Below the pieces are notes generated by a model, which was not told the DNA's origin, did not search any database, and worked only from the letters and a program-made list of their open reading frames with translations. Position numbers and translations under genes: made by a program. This document shows, piece after piece, positions 1 to 10,465 of a DNA stretch of 64,000 nucleotides. The stretch is from Bacteroidaceae bacterium (lineage in GTDB: Bacteria; Bacteroidota; Bacteroidia; Bacteroidales; Bacteroidaceae): contig JAFTAJ010000042.1 of NCBI GenBank assembly GCA_017458585.1, positions 36,647 through 100,646 of the forward strand, read 5' to 3'. Numbering within the stretch: position 1 is the stretch's first letter; every line of letters starts with the position of its first letter.

Positions 1-426
1 TCCGACAATCTAATCGCCGAAGCCCTCTATCACGCCCTAAAGGAAGAGCATCAGGGCGACCATTTCCCTTTCCTGCAACACAGTCTGGCAAATCAGGGCG
101 ACAACCTGCCCATCGTCCTGCTCATACAACTCGCACGGCATCTGGGAATAGCACCTGAGGCAAAGGCGTTCAAGGAACGCTGTTTCTTCGACCTTCTCAA
201 CGCCGAGTACACCGACAATCCCCCGCTCCACAAATATTATCTCCATCCCTATGACGCGCAGCACATTCCCCTCATTCTTCGGCTACGCTACCCAACCATG
301 CATCTACTCAAGCTGACACCTGCCGAGCGTCACCGTGCACTGCGCATCATCCTCACATTCTACCGTCTCCACATCCCCGGTTTTCCGCAGTTGCGCTCCC
401 TGGAAATGCTACGCGACATGCTTTAA
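1..426 (+). CDS. recO: DNA repair protein RecO, C-terminal part (5' end outside window)
   Basis: An open frame from base 1 to a TAA at 424-426 gives the last 141 residues of a protein. The tail, with 'FYRLHIPGFPQLRSLEMLRD', matches the C-terminal end typical of Bacteroidetes RecO, where a YRLHxPGFxxLRSLEVL pattern closes the protein. RecO helps RecR load RecA onto single-stranded DNA covered by SSB during recombinational repair. The N-terminal OB fold lies upstream of the window, so its integrity cannot be judged. The position directly before tRNA-Glu and rpsT is the arrangement I know from related genomes. Identification rests on C-terminal similarity recalled, not on a search. Confidence 0.85.
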   Translation, partial: SDNLIAEALYHALKEEHQGDHFPFLQHSLANQGDNLPIVLLIQLARHLGIAPEAKAFKERCFFDLLNAEYTDNPPLHKYYLHPYDAQHIPLILRLRYPTMHLLKLTPAERHRALRIILTFYRLHIPGFPQLRSLEMLRDML

Positions 427-450
427 GCAATAAAAATATTAGCTAAAAGT

Positions 451-481
451 TTTGCCGTTATCAAAAAAAGCAGTAATTTTG
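451..481 (+). promoter_or_regulatory. Bacteroidetes-type promoter of tRNA-Glu
   Basis: TTTG at 451-454 and TAATTTTG at 474-481 are 19 bp apart. This fits the -33/-7 consensus (TTTG, TAnnTTTG) of the Bacteroidetes primary sigma factor. Transcription would begin about 30 bp before the tRNA. Confidence 0.75.
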
Positions 482-522
482 CGCCGCTAATTCTGGGTGG
501 GCTCTCCGCCCGCAAGTAGGAA

Positions 523-594
523 GGCCCGTTCGTCTATCGGCTAGGACGAGAGATTTTCATTCTCTAAAGAGGAGTTCGACTCTCCTACGGGCTA
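523..594 (+). tRNA. tRNA-Glu (anticodon TTC)
   Basis: The 72-nt sequence folds as a complete tRNA. The acceptor arms are 523-529 and 587-593 with a terminal G-U pair, the D stem is GTC/GAC, the anticodon stem is AGAGA/TCTCT with loop 554-560 carrying TTC at 556-558, and the T arm is AGGAG-TTCGACT-CTCCT. The discriminator base is A594. No CCA is encoded. It probably shares a transcript with rpsT, since no terminator is seen between them. Confidence 0.95.
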
Positions 595-616
595 CTCGCG
601 CGTTGCGCGGCAGAAA

Positions 617-644
617 ACAGATAATAGATAACAGATAATAGATA
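617..644 (+). repeat. 7-base tandem repeat, 4 copies (ABAB)
   Basis: ACAGATA and ATAGATA alternate twice (617-623, 624-630, 631-637, 638-644) in the spacer between tRNA-Glu and rpsT. This is one member of the heptamer family scattered through the window. Confidence 0.9.
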
Positions 645-662
645 ACACTTTAATTTTCAAAG

Positions 663-917
663 ATGGCAAATCACAAATCTTGCTTAAAGAGACTACGTCA
701 GACCAAGACTCGCACCGAGCACAACCGCTACTATGCAAAGACTATGCGCAACGCAGTGCGCAAGCTCCGCGCCACTACCGACAAGGCAGAGGCCCAGAAG
801 CTACTGCCGCTGGTGCAGAAGATGCTTGACAAGCTGGCTAAGACCAACATCATCCATGCTAACAAGGCTGCCAACCTCAAGTCGAGCCTTGCCCTGCATG
901 TGAACAAGCTGGCTTAA
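663..917 (+). CDS. rpsT: Small ribosomal subunit protein bS20
   Basis: An 84-residue, very basic helical protein starting '[21 protein letters not shown]', the hallmark N-terminus of bS20, which binds 16S rRNA near the foot of the 30S subunit. Length is normal for the family. A spacer containing a heptamer repeat separates it from tRNA-Glu, and a strong terminator follows at 949-981. The ATG at 663 has no Shine-Dalgarno sequence, as usual in Bacteroidetes. Confidence 0.97.
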   Translation: MANHKSCLKRLRQTKTRTEHNRYYAKTMRNAVRKLRATTDKAEAQKLLPLVQKMLDKLAKTNIIHANKAANLKSSLALHVNKLA

Positions 918-948
918 GCTATAGGCTGACTTTTCAGACAAATATGAG

Positions 949-981
949 AGACCACGCATTGTTATGCGCATGGTCTTTTTT
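949..981 (+). terminator. Rho-independent terminator after rpsT
   Basis: AGACCACGCAT pairs with ATGCG-CA-TGGTCT across a short loop (960-963) with a two-base bulge, followed by a T run at 977-981. Confidence 0.85.
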
Positions 982-998
982 CGCTAATAAAAAACAGC

Positions 999-2834
999 AT
1001 GAAAATCACTAACATTGATGACGTTGTAGTTCTCTTTGCCGGCGACTCTGGCGACGGAATGCAACTGGCAGGTAATATCTTCAGTACTGTCTCTGCCACT
1101 GCGGGCAACAGCATCAGCACGTTCCCCGACTATCCGGCCGACATACGCGCCCCGCAAGGCAGTCTGACGGGCGTGAGCGGATTTCAGGTGCATATCGGCG
1201 CCGAGCAGGTCTACACCCCTGGCGACAAGTGCGATGTATTGGTGGCCATGAATGCGGCTGCACTCAAGACGCAGTACTGTCACGCAAAGCCCAACGCCAC
1301 TATCATTATTGACACCGATTCGTTTCAAGCCGCCGACCTCAAGAAGGCTGCCTTCGAGACTGAGGACTATCTAGGCGAGATGGGTATTGACCCCGACAGA
1401 GTGATTTGTTGCCGCCTCACCCAAATGGTAAAGGATGCCCTCAAGGACAGTGATATGGACAACAAGGCCATCATGAAGTGCCGCAATATGTTTGCCTTGG
1501 GCCTTGTGTGCTGGCTGTTTGACCGCGACCTTAACACTGCGTTCAACTTCCTGAAAGAGAAGTTTGCCAAGAAGCCTGAGGTGGCCGAGGCGAATATCAA
1601 GGTGGTGCAGGCCGGATATGACTACGGCAGCAACACCCACAGCTCCGCAGCGAATGTACACCGCATTGAGTCGAAGCATAAAGTGCCGGGCCGATATATG
1701 GACATCACTGGCAACAAGGCGACGGCCTACGGCCTCATCGCCGCTGCCGAGAAGGCAGGGCTGAAACTGTATCTCGGCTCCTACCCCATCACCCCTGCTA
1801 CAGATATCCTGCATGAACTGTCGAAGCACAAATCACTCGGTGTGACCACCGTGCAGTGCGAAGACGAGATAGCTGGCTGCGCTTCGGCCGTTGGTGCCTC
1901 CTTTGCAGGCGCATTGGCCGTAACATCGACCTCCGGCCCAGGCATCTGTCTGAAGTCTGAGGCCATGAACCTAGCCGTCATAATGGAGCTCCCATTGGTA
2001 GTGATTGACGTGCAGAGGGGCGGTCCCGCCACGGGTCTGCCCACCAAGTCGGAGCAGACAGACCTGCTGCAGGTGCTCTTTGGGCGAAACGGTGAGAGTC
2101 CAATGCCCGTGATTGCCGCAATGAGTCCCACCGACTGTTTCGATGCTGCTTATGAAGCCTGCAAGATTGCACTGGAGCACATGACACCGGTGGTGCTGAT
2201 GACCGATGCATATATCGCCAACGGCAGCGGTGCCTTCCGCCTACCCGAACTTGACAAATATCCCGCCATCAATCCTCCCTACGTGCCTGAAGGCATAAAG
2301 GAGAGCTGGACTCCCTACCAGCGCAATACCGATGGCGTGCGCTACTGGGCTGTGCCCGGGCGCGAAGGCTTCGAGCATATCCTCGGCGGACTGGAGAAAG
2401 ACAGCAAGACAGGCGTCATCTCCACCAATCCCGAGAATCATGACCTTATGACACACTTGCGCCAACAGAAGGTGGACAATATCGAGGTGCCCGACCTCGA
2501 AGTGCTGGGCGACAAAGACGACGCCGACCTGCTGATAGTAGGATTTGGCGGCACCTTCGGCCACCTACATGCTGCGATGGACGAAATGCGCGCCAAGGGC
2601 CAGAAGGTTGCACTTGCCCACTTCAAGTATATCAATCCTCTCCCCAAGAACGCTGCCGAAGTACTGCATAAATATAATAAGGTAGTGGTGGCAGAGCAGA
2701 ACATGGGGCAGTTCGCTGCCTACCTGCGCATGAAGATTGACAACTTCGTGCCTCTGCAGTACAACGAGGTGAAAGGACAGCCCTTCGTCGTAGAAGAACT
2801 GTGCGAGAACTTCCGCAACATTATTAACAACTAG
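999..2834 (+). CDS. korA: 2-oxoacid:ferredoxin oxidoreductase, fused gamma/alpha subunit (KorA type)
   Basis: A 611-residue protein with an N-terminal gamma-type domain (about residues 10-195, beginning 'VVLFAGDSGDGMQLAGN') joined to an alpha domain that opens with the conserved YPITP motif near residue 260 and carries the 'TSTSGPGICLKSEA' stretch. With KorB it converts 2-oxoglutarate (or another 2-oxoacid) plus CoA to the acyl-CoA, CO2 and reduced ferredoxin in the cytoplasm. This is the anaerobic counterpart of 2-oxoglutarate dehydrogenase. The gamma-alpha fusion is the usual form in Bacteroidetes. korB begins 15 bp downstream, so the two form one operon. The exact substrate (2-oxoglutarate rather than pyruvate or a branched-chain acid) is inferred from the two-gene arrangement. 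Confidence 0.92.
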   Translation: MKITNIDDVVVLFAGDSGDGMQLAGNIFSTVSATAGNSISTFPDYPADIRAPQGSLTGVSGFQVHIGAEQVYTPGDKCDVLVAMNAAALKTQYCHAKPNATIIIDTDSFQAADLKKAAFETEDYLGEMGIDPDRVICCRLTQMVKDALKDSDMDNKAIMKCRNMFALGLVCWLFDRDLNTAFNFLKEKFAKKPEVAEANIKVVQAGYDYGSNTHSSAANVHRIESKHKVPGRYMDITGNKATAYGLIAAAEKAGLKLYLGSYPITPATDILHELSKHKSLGVTTVQCEDEIAGCASAVGASFAGALAVTSTSGPGICLKSEAMNLAVIMELPLVVIDVQRGGPATGLPTKSEQTDLLQVLFGRNGESPMPVIAAMSPTDCFDAAYEACKIALEHMTPVVLMTDAYIANGSGAFRLPELDKYPAINPPYVPEGIKESWTPYQRNTDGVRYWAVPGREGFEHILGGLEKDSKTGVISTNPENHDLMTHLRQQKVDNIEVPDLEVLGDKDDADLLIVGFGGTFGHLHAAMDEMRAKGQKVALAHFKYINPLPKNAAEVLHKYNKVVVAEQNMGQFAAYLRMKIDNFVPLQYNEVKGQPFVVEELCENFRNIINN

Positions 2835-2849
2835 AAACAGGACATCAAT

Positions 2850-3851
2850 ATGGAATACACAAACACCGATTTCAAGAAAGGTCAACCCCGTTGGTGCCCT
2901 GGTTGCGGCGACCACTTCTTTCTCGCTTCGCTCCACAAAGCTTTGGCTGAACTGGGCATAGCCCCTCACAACACAGCTGTCATATCTGGCATTGGCTGTT
3001 CCAGTCGTTTGCCTCACTATATGGCTACATACGGCATGAACACCATCCATGGACGAGCTGCCGCCATTGCTACTGGCTGCAAGGTTGCCAACCCTGACCT
3101 TGAGGTATGGCAAGTAAGTGGCGACGGCGATGGCCTGGCCATCGGCGGCAATCATTTCATTCATGCTAACCGCCGTAACATCAACATCAATATGATTCTG
3201 CTCAACAACCGCATCTACGGCCTCACCAAGGGACAGTACTCGCCCACATCGCCGCGTGGTTTTGTCAGCAAGTCAAGTCCTTACGGCACCGTGGAGGATC
3301 CTTTCCGCCCCGCCGAACTATGCTTTGGCGCACGCGGACACTTCTTTGCTCGTGCCGTGGCCACTGATGCTGTCGGCACCGTAGAAATTCTCAAGGCCGC
3401 CCAGCAGCACAAAGGCACCGCAGTATGCGAGATACTGCAGAATTGTGTTATATTCAACAACGGCACTCACGACAGTGTCTACACCAAGGAAGGGCGCGCT
3501 AAGAACGCTATCTACCTGAAACACGGTGAGCCGATGATCTTCGGCGAGAACAATGAGTTTGGCCTCATGCAAGAAGGATTTGGACTCAAAGTTGTAAAGC
3601 TTGGCGAGAACGGCATAAGCGAGAAAGACATCCTCGTTCACGATGCCCACTGCGAAGACAACACTCTGCAGCTAAAACTTGCCATGATGGAGGGACCCGA
3701 CTTCCCCATCGCCCTCGGCGTGATCCGCGATGTCGAAGCACCGACCTACGACGAAAGTGTCACTATGCAGATTAAGGAAGTAAAAGCCAAAAAACATTAT
3801 CACAATTTCGCCGAGTTGCTTGAAACTAACGACACGTGGACTATTGAATAG
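2850..3851 (+). CDS. korB: 2-oxoacid:ferredoxin oxidoreductase, beta subunit (KorB type)
   Basis: A 333-residue thiamine-diphosphate-binding subunit. It has the CPGCG cysteine motif near residue 16 (iron-sulfur cluster ligands), 'SGIGCSSR' supplying a further cysteine, and the ThDP/Mg signature GDGDG near residue 91 followed by 'LLNNRIYGLTKGQYSPTS'. It is the catalytic partner of the upstream alpha/gamma protein, and the pair reduces ferredoxin. There is no separate delta (ferredoxin-like) subunit gene nearby, which fits the two-subunit Kor class. A terminator directly follows. Confidence 0.93.
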   Translation: MEYTNTDFKKGQPRWCPGCGDHFFLASLHKALAELGIAPHNTAVISGIGCSSRLPHYMATYGMNTIHGRAAAIATGCKVANPDLEVWQVSGDGDGLAIGGNHFIHANRRNININMILLNNRIYGLTKGQYSPTSPRGFVSKSSPYGTVEDPFRPAELCFGARGHFFARAVATDAVGTVEILKAAQQHKGTAVCEILQNCVIFNNGTHDSVYTKEGRAKNAIYLKHGEPMIFGENNEFGLMQEGFGLKVVKLGENGISEKDILVHDAHCEDNTLQLKLAMMEGPDFPIALGVIRDVEAPTYDESVTMQIKEVKAKKHYHNFAELLETNDTWTIE

Positions 3852-3873
3852 CCAAAATACCAATGCAAAAAAG

Positions 3874-3904
3874 AGCCTGCAAACTATCATTTGCAGGCTT
3901 TTTT
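3874..3904 (+). terminator. Rho-independent terminator after korB
   Basis: A perfect 10-bp stem AGCCTGCAAA/TTTGCAGGCT with loop 3884-3889 is followed by a T run. Confidence 0.9.
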
Positions 3905-3990
3905 CGTATTTTATGATTGTCCACGCATTTTTTTAACGAAAAAACATAGTTTTTTCGCGCGTAAAGGCTGCTTGTTTCGCAAAAAATTCG

Positions 3991-3998
3991 TACCTTTG
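3991..3998 (+). promoter_or_regulatory. -7 element of the gyrB promoter
   Basis: TACCTTTG lies 26 bp before the gyrB ATG. No perfect TTTG is found 19-21 bp upstream, only a TTG-rich stretch near 3972. Confidence 0.55.
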
Positions 3999-4009
3999 TA
4001 CAGATATAA

Positions 4010-6805
<2,796 letters not shown>

Positions 6806-6818
<13 letters not shown>

Positions 6819-7291
6819 ACAAGATACCAACTGAGACTGAGCTCTACGTGTGGCTTACACGCCAGTGTTCCATGTGTGAGTACGCCCCCACCGATATTAA
6901 GCTAAAGGTTATTAGAGCAGGACTCAGCAGTAGCGCAGCAGAACGCATTGCCGACAAGCTTATTGACGAGGGATATGTCAATGAGGAGCGCTACACACGC
7001 GCTTTCGTCCACGACAAATTTGTACTCAACCACTGGGGACGCAGGAAGATTGGGATGGCTCTTGCGCAGAAAGGTATCCGTGGCAATCACGTGCAAGAGG
7101 AACTAAGGAATATTGACGATGAGAAATATCGCAACACACTCACTGAGCTATTGCAGTCAAAGAACAAATCTCTCAACGTCGATAATGACCAGCAGCGTTT
7201 CCAGAAATTACTTGCCTTCGCTGCAAGCCGAGGTTTCGAACTTAATATCGCCTATGATGTACTCGAAACGATGATAAAAGGCACAGACTGA
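6806..7291 (+). CDS. recX: Regulatory protein RecX
   Basis: A 161-residue protein made of three-helix repeats, with the RecX hallmark 'DEGYVNEERYTRAFVHDKF' followed by 'WGRRKIGMALAQKGI'. RecX binds RecA filaments and limits recombinase activity. It is not next to recA here. It overlaps prmC by 13 bp at the end of the gyrB-prmC-recX transcript, and prmC-recX adjacency is usual in Bacteroidetes. It converges with the lipoprotein gene on the other strand, with four bases between the stops and no visible terminator. Confidence 0.9.
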
Positions 7292-7295
7292 GAGG

Positions 7296-7847
7296 CTAGT
7301 TCCATACGGCCATGTGATTTGCCCCGTCGTAGCTGACATGGTAACGCTCAAGAGGGCGCCCTGCATCGCCGGCAACAACAATTCCCTGATTATTTAGACT
7401 ATACTTGCGCTTGCAACGCGAGCAATACGCGAATCCCCCTTCCTGAAGCGTGAGCTTGGGATTTATGGCATCGTCATGGTGGCAATTTGAGCATGCCAGA
7501 TCATAACAAATTATGCCCAGCCAATCTGCATTCATCTCTGGAATGTTTGCCATGCCTACGATGAAGCCACTGATGCATCTGATATTCTGATAATACATCA
7601 TCTCAGCGGTGATATCATCGGTATATGAAGCCGTAAGCGACTGGAAAACCAGCGTATTTACGCCAAGGCTGATAGTGCAAAACTCGCCAGGACCAGTAAG
7701 AGCATTCTTCAGAGGTGCAGCGGTCATCACGCTGCTATAAGAAAAACTCGCCTTGTATTTGCTATAGGCGTTATATGCGTCATCGCTGCTACAACTGCCC
7801 AGTATCAGCAGCGCTGCCATCGCAACAATAATTCTGCACCGATCCAT
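7296..7847 (-). CDS. Lipoprotein with Rieske-like domain carrying a Cys4 site
   Basis: A 183-residue protein with a lipobox (LILGSC, Cys19) that predicts a lipid-anchored extracytoplasmic protein. The C-terminal third reads like a Rieske domain: 'LACSNCHHDDA', then about 16 residues, then 'YCSRCKRKYSLNNQGIVVAG' and a Pro-Leu-x-x-Tyr close. However, the two His ligands of a Rieske [2Fe-2S] centre (CxH...CxxH) are replaced, giving CxxC...CxxC, which better fits a zinc or rubredoxin-like site. It is the last gene of the pyrE-SRPBCC-argH run, three bases after argH. No function is assigned. The fold is inferred by motif reading only. Confidence 0.75.
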   Translation of the reverse strand: MDRCRIIVAMAALLILGSCSSDDAYNAYSKYKASFSYSSVMTAAPLKNALTGPGEFCTISLGVNTLVFQSLTASYTDDITAEMMYYQNIRCISGFIVGMANIPEMNADWLGIICYDLACSNCHHDDAINPKLTLQEGGFAYCSRCKRKYSLNNQGIVVAGDAGRPLERYHVSYDGANHMAVWN

Positions 7848-7850
7848 CGC

Positions 7851-9191
7851 TTATCCGTTTATCAGTTTGCGCTCGGCAGCCAGAGTCTCTTCAAAACCAA
7901 ACCCACTTATTATCTGCTGCATAAGATCAGCTACCTCCTTCGTACACAGATTGCCGATGGAGCCCTCGTGAGTATGGCGAACATTCTTATTGGGAGTGAA
8001 CTGACCAGCCTCTATCTCAAGGCCAACTTGCTTATAAGCGTCGCGGAAAGGAATGCCCCCTACCACGCGGCGGTTCACCTCCTCCACGCTAAACATGGCA
8101 TCGTATCGTGGGTCATCGAGGATATTGTCGTTCACCTCCATGCGCTCCACGATGTATGCGGCCATATCGAGACAGTCCTCCAGCTCATCAAAAGCGGGCA
8201 CAAACAACTCCTTGATTACCTGCAGGTCGCGGAAGTAGCCACTCGGCAGATTATTCATTATCAATAGTATCTGCGCGGGCAGTCCTTGCAGTTTGTTGCA
8301 TTTGGCACGCATCACCTCAAACACATCTGGGTTCTTCTTGTGCGGCATAATGGATGAGCCAGTGGTACATTCTGCGGGCAGACGTACGAAACCGAAGTTT
8401 TGCGAATTGAAGAGGCAGGCATCGTAAGCCATCTTAGCCAGCGTGCCAGCCACGCCAGCCAACGCGCCAGCCACATTCCTCTCCGTCTTGCCGCGCCCCA
8501 TCTGCGCATAAACCACATTATAGTTCATAGAACTGAATCCCAGCAGCTTAGTGGTCATAGTCCTGTTGAGCGGGAACGAAGAACCATAGCCGGCAGCAGA
8601 GCCGAGGGGATTGCGGTTAGCCATCTTATAGGCAGCCTGCAGAAACAGCATATCGTCGGTCAGACTCTCGGCGTAGGCACCAAACCACAGCCCGAAACTG
8701 CTGGGCATAGCCACCTGCAGATGGGTATAGCCCGGCATCAGCACACCCTTGTAGCGCTCGCTCTGCTTCTGCAACTCATCGAAGAGGCTCTTTACCTTCT
8801 CCACTACGCGCATCAGCCTGTCGCGAGTAAACAGTTTGAGGTCAACCAGCACCTGGTCGTTGCGCGAACGGCCCGAGTGGATCTTTTTGCCAATATCTCC
8901 AAGCTTGCGAGTGAGCATCAACTCCACCTGCGAGTGGACATCCTCCACATCGTCCTCTATTTGGAACTCTCCACGCTCGGCAAGCCGATATATTTTCCTC
9001 ATTTCATCGAGGAGTTTGGCAAGCTCGTCCTTAGTCAGTAGACCTATGCTCTCGAGCATCGTGATGTGAGCCATCGAACCCATCACGTCGTACTTGGCCA
9101 AGAAGAGGTCGAGCTCCCTGTCCTTGCCTACGGTGAAGCGGTCAATTTCCTTGTTGACCTCAACGCTTTTCTCCCACAGTTTGTTTGCCAT
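7851..9191 (-). CDS. argH: Argininosuccinate lyase
   Basis: A 446-residue member of the fumarase/aspartase superfamily that splits argininosuccinate to arginine and fumarate, the last step of arginine synthesis. The family signature 'GSSIMPHKKNP' lies near residue 280. The N-terminal 'IHSGRSRNDQV' and the 'GYTHLQ' motif with the catalytic histidine are also present. Length is close to, slightly under, the usual 455-460. It starts 6 bp after the SRPBCC gene in a minus-strand operon with pyrE. No other arg genes are nearby, so clustering is with pyrimidine synthesis, an arrangement common in Bacteroidetes. Confidence 0.96.
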   Translation of the reverse strand: MANKLWEKSVEVNKEIDRFTVGKDRELDLFLAKYDVMGSMAHITMLESIGLLTKDELAKLLDEMRKIYRLAERGEFQIEDDVEDVHSQVELMLTRKLGDIGKKIHSGRSRNDQVLVDLKLFTRDRLMRVVEKVKSLFDELQKQSERYKGVLMPGYTHLQVAMPSSFGLWFGAYAESLTDDMLFLQAAYKMANRNPLGSAAGYGSSFPLNRTMTTKLLGFSSMNYNVVYAQMGRGKTERNVAGALAGVAGTLAKMAYDACLFNSQNFGFVRLPAECTTGSSIMPHKKNPDVFEVMRAKCNKLQGLPAQILLIMNNLPSGYFRDLQVIKELFVPAFDELEDCLDMAAYIVERMEVNDNILDDPRYDAMFSVEEVNRRVVGGIPFRDAYKQVGLEIEAGQFTPNKNVRHTHEGSIGNLCTKEVADLMQQIISGFGFEETLAAERKLING

Positions 9192-9197
9192 AATCTC

Positions 9198-9671
9198 TTA
9201 AGTGTAATCTACGCGCGCCAGCATCTCGGCGATGCCATCGGCAGCTTGCTGCAACGGCTTACTGACCATCTGGCGGATGAAGAAATTGAGCTCGGCCCTC
9301 AGCGTGACGCGGATAGCCGAGGCGTCATCGCCATTGGGCACCACTTGAATCCAGAGATTCAGCGGTATCGGCGTGCCCTGCCCCTCCATCTTCACGCATT
9401 TAGGCTCCTCACGCTCCACAACCTTGAGGCAGATATCGCCCACGGGGCTGCCACCGAAGGTAATGGTGTCGGTATCAAAGCTCACATTGTCAAGGTATTG
9501 TGCCATCTGGCTCACCTTTTCATCGCCGACCTGCTCCGCAATCTTGGCCTGAGCATCAGGCTCGGCCATGCGCTCCTTCAATGCCTGCAGATTGCTCAGG
9601 TCGGAAATCTTAGCAAACACAGCCTCCTGCGAAGCCTGCACCTGCTTTATCTTGCTTACGAAATCACTCAT
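9198..9671 (-). CDS. SRPBCC (START/Bet v 1-like) family protein
   Basis: A 157-residue cytoplasmic protein with no signal peptide. The pattern, an N-terminal 'VQASQEAVFAKISDLSNL' followed by strands and a long C-terminal amphipathic helix ('MVSKPLQQAADGIAEMLARV'), is that of the polyketide-cyclase/SRPBCC fold, which binds hydrophobic ligands in a cavity. The ligand is unknown. Its start codon directly follows the pyrE stop, and argH follows 6 bp later, so it is co-translated with nucleotide and arginine synthesis genes. The association is conserved in related genomes as far as I recall, but its meaning is unclear. Confidence 0.8.
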   Translation of the reverse strand: MSDFVSKIKQVQASQEAVFAKISDLSNLQALKERMAEPDAQAKIAEQVGDEKVSQMAQYLDNVSFDTDTITFGGSPVGDICLKVVEREEPKCVKMEGQGTPIPLNLWIQVVPNGDDASAIRVTLRAELNFFIRQMVSKPLQQAADGIAEMLARVDYT

Positions 9672-10313
9672 TTATTTCTTCCAATTTGCAGGATCCTTGC
9701 GCCACTCGTTGAGGGTAGCGTGCTGGTCCTCAGTTATATAACCTATCTCTGTTGCGGTAGCCACCACTGCCTCATAGTTAGTCAGTGTGACCAATTTGAC
9801 GTTGGCTTCCTTGAATGCTTGTTCGGCGACGGGAAAACCATAAGTGTAGGCGGCCACCATGCCAACCACCTCAAAACCTGCAGCCCTCAGTGCCTCCACA
9901 GCCTTAAGGCTGCTACCACCGGTGGAGATGAGATCCTCTATTACCACCACCTTGCCGCCCTCGGGCAGAGTGCCCTCAATAAGATTGCCCATGCCGTGGT
10001 CCTTGGCCTTGCTACGCACATAGCAGAAAGGCAGTCCCAGCGCGTCAGCTACCAAGGCACCTTGGGCGATGGCACCTGTGGCGACACCGGCCACAGCGTC
10101 TGCCTCGCCAAAATTGGCCTTTACCAACTCAGTGAGATTGTCCTTCACAAACGTACGCAACTCCGGATACGAAAGAGTCTTGCGATTGTCGCAATAGAAC
10201 GGCGACTTCCAGCCGCTGGCCCATGTGAACGGAGCATCGGGTTGCACCTTGATAGCTTTTACCTCAAGCAGGCGGGCAGCAAATTCGGTCTCAACATTTT
10301 TCATACTATTCAT
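9672..10313 (-). CDS. pyrE: Orotate phosphoribosyltransferase
   Basis: A 213-residue type I PRTase converting orotate and PRPP to OMP in pyrimidine synthesis. The PRPP-binding loop 'VVVIEDLISTGGSS' is near residues 118-131, and the N-terminal 'FTWASGWKSPFYCDNRKTL' is typical of Bacteroidetes PyrE. Two ATGs compete: 10313 and 10304. The second gives 'MKNVE...', the more family-like N-terminus, so the true protein may be three residues shorter. It heads the minus-strand operon with the SRPBCC gene, argH and a lipoprotein. Confidence 0.95.
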   Translation of the reverse strand: MNSMKNVETEFAARLLEVKAIKVQPDAPFTWASGWKSPFYCDNRKTLSYPELRTFVKDNLTELVKANFGEADAVAGVATGAIAQGALVADALGLPFCYVRSKAKDHGMGNLIEGTLPEGGKVVVIEDLISTGGSSLKAVEALRAAGFEVVGMVAAYTYGFPVAEQAFKEANVKLVTLTNYEAVVATATEIGYITEDQHATLNEWRKDPANWKK

Positions 10314-10353
10314 AATTATAAATAATGTGGCGGTGCCAAAGGCTTCGCTGCGG

Positions 10354-10361
10354 CAAAATTA
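10354..10361 (-). promoter_or_regulatory. -7 element of the pyrE operon promoter
   Basis: TAATTTTG on the minus strand lies about 40 bp before the pyrE start. No TTTG sits at the ideal 19-21 bp spacing. Confidence 0.5.
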
Positions 10362-10434
10362 GTCATTTTCCATCAAATAAAAGCCCAAACATAACACAAA
10401 TCCGTCATCGCCGCAATAATTCAAAAAAAATGAT

Positions 10435-10442
10435 TACATTTG
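10435..10442 (+). promoter_or_regulatory. -7 element of the ABC-F gene promoter
   Basis: TACATTTG ends 23 bp before the ATG at 10466. It places the transcription start downstream of the longer open frame that begins at 10325 and so decides for the 10466 start. Confidence 0.6.
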
Positions 10443-10465
10443 CAATCGTTTCTAGGCATATAGAT

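Noticed and set aside
9066..10325. A 419-residue plus-strand ORF
   Set aside because: It is antisense to pyrE and the SRPBCC gene, both with clear family motifs. Such long antisense frames are common in this GC-balanced coding sequence.
10325..10465. A 47-residue N-terminal extension of the ABC-F protein
   Set aside because: It is rich in rare combinations, does not look like the family, and contains the TACATTTG promoter element. The family-like start is at 10466.
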